The translations under genes and the position numbers were made by a program. A stretch of 8,140 bases of DNA from an uncultured Flavobacteriales bacterium (GTDB lineage Bacteria > Bacteroidota > Bacteroidia > Flavobacteriales_D > Crocinitomicaceae): contig CAIUKX010000133.1 of assembly GCA_903899795.1 (NCBI GenBank), positions 1-8,140 of the forward strand. The letters run 5' to 3'. The notes beneath the pieces are model-generated. The model saw nothing but the letters and a program-made list of their open reading frames with translations, did not search any database and was not told the origin of the DNA. Positions 5,349 through 8,140 of the stretch are shown here, in pieces (position 1 is the first letter of the stretch; every line of letters begins with the position of its first letter).

Positions 5349-8140
5349 ATGATACGTTTGTTTGCCATATCCCTTTTTATTGGAATCGCATCGATGCTTC
5401 GTGCTCAAACACCGGTAGCTGATTTTACGGTTAACCATCTGACCGTTTGCGCAGGTTCACCCTTAAATTTCACGAATTTATCCAACTACGGAGGAGCAGC
5501 TGTAATCAGTACCACCTGGGATTTTGGAGAAGGTGGTCAATCAACATTAAATAATCCGAGCTACACCTACATGAATCCTGGAGTCTATCAGGTTTTGCTG
5601 ACGGTTATTTCTGCCGGGGGAACAGATTTCGAATTAAAACTAAATTATATAACAGTCAACCCAAATCCAATTGCAAGTTTCACTACTTCCGGTAATGGTT
5701 GTACAGTTCCTTTTGCTGTTACATTCAACAATACTTCTACCTCAGGTGCGGGGATAAATTACAATTGGGATTTTGGAAACGGTCAGACTTCAACCTTACA
5801 GAATCCCCCTTCGGTTACCTATAATGCCAGTGGAAATTACACGGTTTCCTTGACCGTCACAAATACAAACACTGGTTGTGTAACTACAACAACTCAAACG
5901 TTGGTAGTTTCTGATTATTCAGCCGGAATCAATGCTCCAGCAACAGGATGTGTCGGTCAACCAGTACCCATTACGGACGGTTCGACTGTAGGTGTAAATA
6001 CATGGAGTTGGACATCTGGTGACGGTCAGTTATCTGCTGCACAAAATCCAAGTTTTATATACAACGCTCCCGGGACATACACGATTGGTTTGACCTCGCA
6101 AAATACTGCTTCTGGTTGTTCCGGAAATACGACACAAAGTATTACTATTTTCCCGCCACCTGTACCCACTTTTACAGCAGCTCCAAGTTCAGGATGTGCA
6201 CCATTAAGTGTTACATTTACCAATACTTCAGGGGCAGGAGTATATCACTGGGATTTCGGAAACGGAACAACTTCCAATCTTCAAAATCCACCGGCACAAG
6301 TATACAATGCTAATGGCTCTTACCCGGTTAGTTTGACCATGACTGCGGCAAACGGCTGTATAGCGACAACGACGATCAATAATATGATCACTGTTTCTCC
6401 GCCAGTAGCAGATTTTACATCCAATGTCGTCAATGGTTGTGCCCCATTAGCCGTGACGTTTTCAGATCTTTCCACCACAATTAACCCAGTAGGTGATCCT
6501 ATTGTATCTTGGCATTGGAATTTTGGTGATGGAACCACTTTCAATGGTCAAACCCCACCAACTCATACCTATGCCATAGGCACCTATAATGTTTCATTAA
6601 CAATTACTACTCAAAACGGTTGTACAGCTATTTTGTCGCAACCAAGTTATATCCAGGTTGGAATGGTCGATTTGGTCGATTTTTCAATTTTCCCGATCAA
6701 TTTATGTGCGAAACATGATGTTACGTTCACCGATCTCTCTGTCATCTCAACACCGCATAATCCCGGCGAAGTAATTTATCACTGGGATTTTGGAGACGGA
6801 GGAACATCAACACAACAAAATCCGGTATATAACTACCCAGTCGATACTGGAATGTTTGATGTTCAATTAGTAGTTGAATTCAGAGGTTGTTTTGATACAC
6901 TTTTACGGCAAGATCAAGTATATATTAAAGCTCCGATTGCAAAATTTACGGTTCCGACTTTGTACTGTAATCCAGTATCTTTTCCGGTACATGTAAATGT
7001 TACCGACAATGCAATTGCTGGTGTGCCAACCGACAATGTGGATATGGTATGGCAATGGGGTGTTCCCGGAGATCCGGATGATTTGCTGAATGCTGCAGAT
7101 GTTTTTGATGCTGATAAAGGAGATACCGCGCACAATTACAATGCCTATGGTTCATATGTTATCCAACAGATTGTCCATAATTACACAACCGGATGTACTG
7201 ATAGTACCACAATGACGATCTTCATTTCCCGTATGGATGCCGGATTTACTTTATCAAATGACACGGTTTGCAACGGATCAAACGTTGTGCTTACCAGTAC
7301 TTCAACATATACAGATCCGGTTGCAACGTTCAGTTATGATATGGGTGATGGAGTGACTGTGAACGGCGATCCGATCAATTATACTTATAATGTTCCCGGG
7401 ACGTATACCATGTCACTGATTGCAACCAATGCTGTAGGTTGTTCGGATTCCAGTAAATTTATAGGTTTTCACGTTCTCGATCCGCCTGTAGCTGCAATTT
7501 CCGCATCCGATTCAGCAGGATGTTTGCCGATAACGGCCGTTTATACAAATCTTTCCAGTACACAAGGAAACGGAGTTCCATTGAGTAGTTTTTTATGGAC
7601 TTTTCCGGATGGAACAACCCAAACGACTAATTCTTTGGCTCAAACAACGAGCTTTGCTTTTTCATCACAGGGAAATTTTACAACAACACTTGTTGCTACA
7701 GATGCGTTCGGGTGTACTTCGGCACCGGCAACAGTTCCAATGATGATCACGAAACCGACCGCAGATTTCAATTTGAATTCTGTGGCGTGTAATCAAGATC
7801 TTTTCACAGCTAATAATATTACTTCTGGTTTTGGAAATTTGACTTATTCTTGGAATATCGATAATGTATTTGCTGCTAATACAACCAACATAACAACATC
7901 CTACAATGAAACAACAAGTCCGGCCTACACAAATGTTCCGCATACTTTTACCTTAATTGCTACCGATGGAAACGGATGTGTTGACAGTCTTTCGAAAACC
8001 ATTCACATTGACTTACCCATGGCTAATTTAAGCTATGTTGCTTCAGGTGCTACAGCCAATAATCAAGGACAATATACTTGTCCGCCAGTGTTTGAAACCT
8101 ATACAGATCTTTCTACAGCTTATGGCTCGTTAAGTACCTG
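5349..8140 (+). CDS. Giant secreted PKD-repeat surface protein, C-terminus beyond the window
   Basis: An exported protein made of tandem PKD (Ig-like beta-sandwich) domains, probably an adhesin or surface-filament component. The frame is open for 930 codons from the ATG at 5349 to the right edge, with no stop or frameshift. Residues 1-20 form a signal peptide (core about 4-17), cut near RAQ. Domains begin near 23, 107, 191, 272, 353, 441, 528, 629, 712, 803 and 890 (the last incomplete). Core W-x-FG-(D/N/E)-G motifs include WDFGEG at 57, WDFGNG at 140 and 301, WNFGDG at 390 and WDFGDG at 479; others are degenerate, such as WTSGDG at 221, WTFPDG at 750 and WNID at 835. Domains 2-10 each carry one Cys early and one near the end. 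In Bacteroidota such proteins usually finish with a gliding-motility-type or T9SS sorting domain, which would lie outside the window. It cannot be equated with SprB on this evidence. ATG at 5349 is chosen because the signal peptide starts there. Confidence 0.92.
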   Translation, partial: MIRLFAISLFIGIASMLRAQTPVADFTVNHLTVCAGSPLNFTNLSNYGGAAVISTTWDFGEGGQSTLNNPSYTYMNPGVYQVLLTVISAGGTDFELKLNYITVNPNPIASFTTSGNGCTVPFAVTFNNTSTSGAGINYNWDFGNGQTSTLQNPPSVTYNASGNYTVSLTVTNTNTGCVTTTTQTLVVSDYSAGINAPATGCVGQPVPITDGSTVGVNTWSWTSGDGQLSAAQNPSFIYNAPGTYTIGLTSQNTASGCSGNTTQSITIFPPPVPTFTAAPSSGCAPLSVTFTNTSGAGVYHWDFGNGTTSNLQNPPAQVYNANGSYPVSLTMTAANGCIATTTINNMITVSPPVADFTSNVVNGCAPLAVTFSDLSTTINPVGDPIVSWHWNFGDGTTFNGQTPPTHTYAIGTYNVSLTITTQNGCTAILSQPSYIQVGMVDLVDFSIFPINLCAKHDVTFTDLSVISTPHNPGEVIYHWDFGDGGTSTQQNPVYNYPVDTGMFDVQLVVEFRGCFDTLLRQDQVYIKAPIAKFTVPTLYCNPVSFPVHVNVTDNAIAGVPTDNVDMVWQWGVPGDPDDLLNAADVFDADKGDTAHNYNAYGSYVIQQIVHNYTTGCTDSTTMTIFISRMDAGFTLSNDTVCNGSNVVLTSTSTYTDPVATFSYDMGDGVTVNGDPINYTYNVPGTYTMSLIATNAVGCSDSSKFIGFHVLDPPVAAISASDSAGCLPITAVYTNLSSTQGNGVPLSSFLWTFPDGTTQTTNSLAQTTSFAFSSQGNFTTTLVATDAFGCTSAPATVPMMITKPTADFNLNSVACNQDLFTANNITSGFGNLTYSWNIDNVFAANTTNITTSYNETTSPAYTNVPHTFTLIATDGNGCVDSLSKTIHIDLPMANLSYVASGATANNQGQYTCPPVFETYTDLSTAYGSLST
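5415..8140 (+). repeat. Tandem PKD-domain array, about 80-100 residues per unit
   Basis: Ten complete units and the start of an eleventh, each following the plan: (V/I)AxF entry strand, an early Cys often in GC(A/T)P, V-x-F-x-(N/D)-x-S, W-x-FG-x-G, Y-x-x-x-G-x-Y-x-V-x-L, then a late Cys often in NGC or TGC, and a short linker rich in Pro and Val. Similarity is at protein level; codons differ freely between units, so this is not a fresh DNA-level tandem duplication. Units 7 (528-628) and 10 (803-888) have lost the clear GDG signature. Confidence 0.85.

Noticed and set aside
6026..7943. Several 65-92-codon open frames on both strands within the PKD gene
   Set aside because: All are shadows of the repetitive PKD coding sequence, whose frame is open and shows regular domain motifs throughout.

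Overview
The window looks like chromosome from a member of the Bacteroidota, most likely Flavobacteriales; a Fluviicola- or Crocinitomicaceae-like genome is my guess at finer rank. Four things support this. A secreted enzyme ends in a type IX secretion (T9SS) C-terminal sorting domain. A very long surface protein is built from tandem PKD domains with paired cysteines. Start codons lack Shine-Dalgarno sequences. Two intergenic sites match the Bacteroidota -7 promoter element TAnnTTTG. The DNA is AT-rich throughout, and no gene stands out as foreign. There is no insertion sequence, CRISPR array, tRNA or rRNA.

Layout. Left part, minus strand: a helical protein of unknown function (995-2470), followed 52 bp downstream by an integral-membrane acyltransferase of the acyltransferase-3 family (942 to 1) that runs off the left edge. 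Middle, 2471-2868: a 398-bp divergent intergenic region rich in inverted repeats. It holds a possible multi-branched fold at 2550-2652, a perfect -7 box at 2684-2691, and a long imperfect hairpin at 2696-2746 just after the expected transcription start. Right part, plus strand: a serine hydrolase of the beta-lactamase/D-Ala-D-Ala carboxypeptidase type with a signal peptide and T9SS tail (2869-4284), then, after only 6 bp, a DMT/EamA-family transporter (4291-5169), probably co-transcribed. After a 179-bp gap, a PKD-repeat protein starts at 5349 and stays open to the right edge: 930 codons, about ten and a half PKD domains, no stop.

How they fit together. The hydrolase and the PKD protein are both built for export, the hydrolase through T9SS and the PKD protein probably also (its C-terminus is not visible). 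The acyltransferase would modify a glycan or lipid at the envelope. The theme is cell-envelope and surface biology, but nothing shows that the genes form one pathway. I do not see a clearly new system here. The least explained items are the structured intergenic region and the per-domain cysteine pairing of the PKD array.
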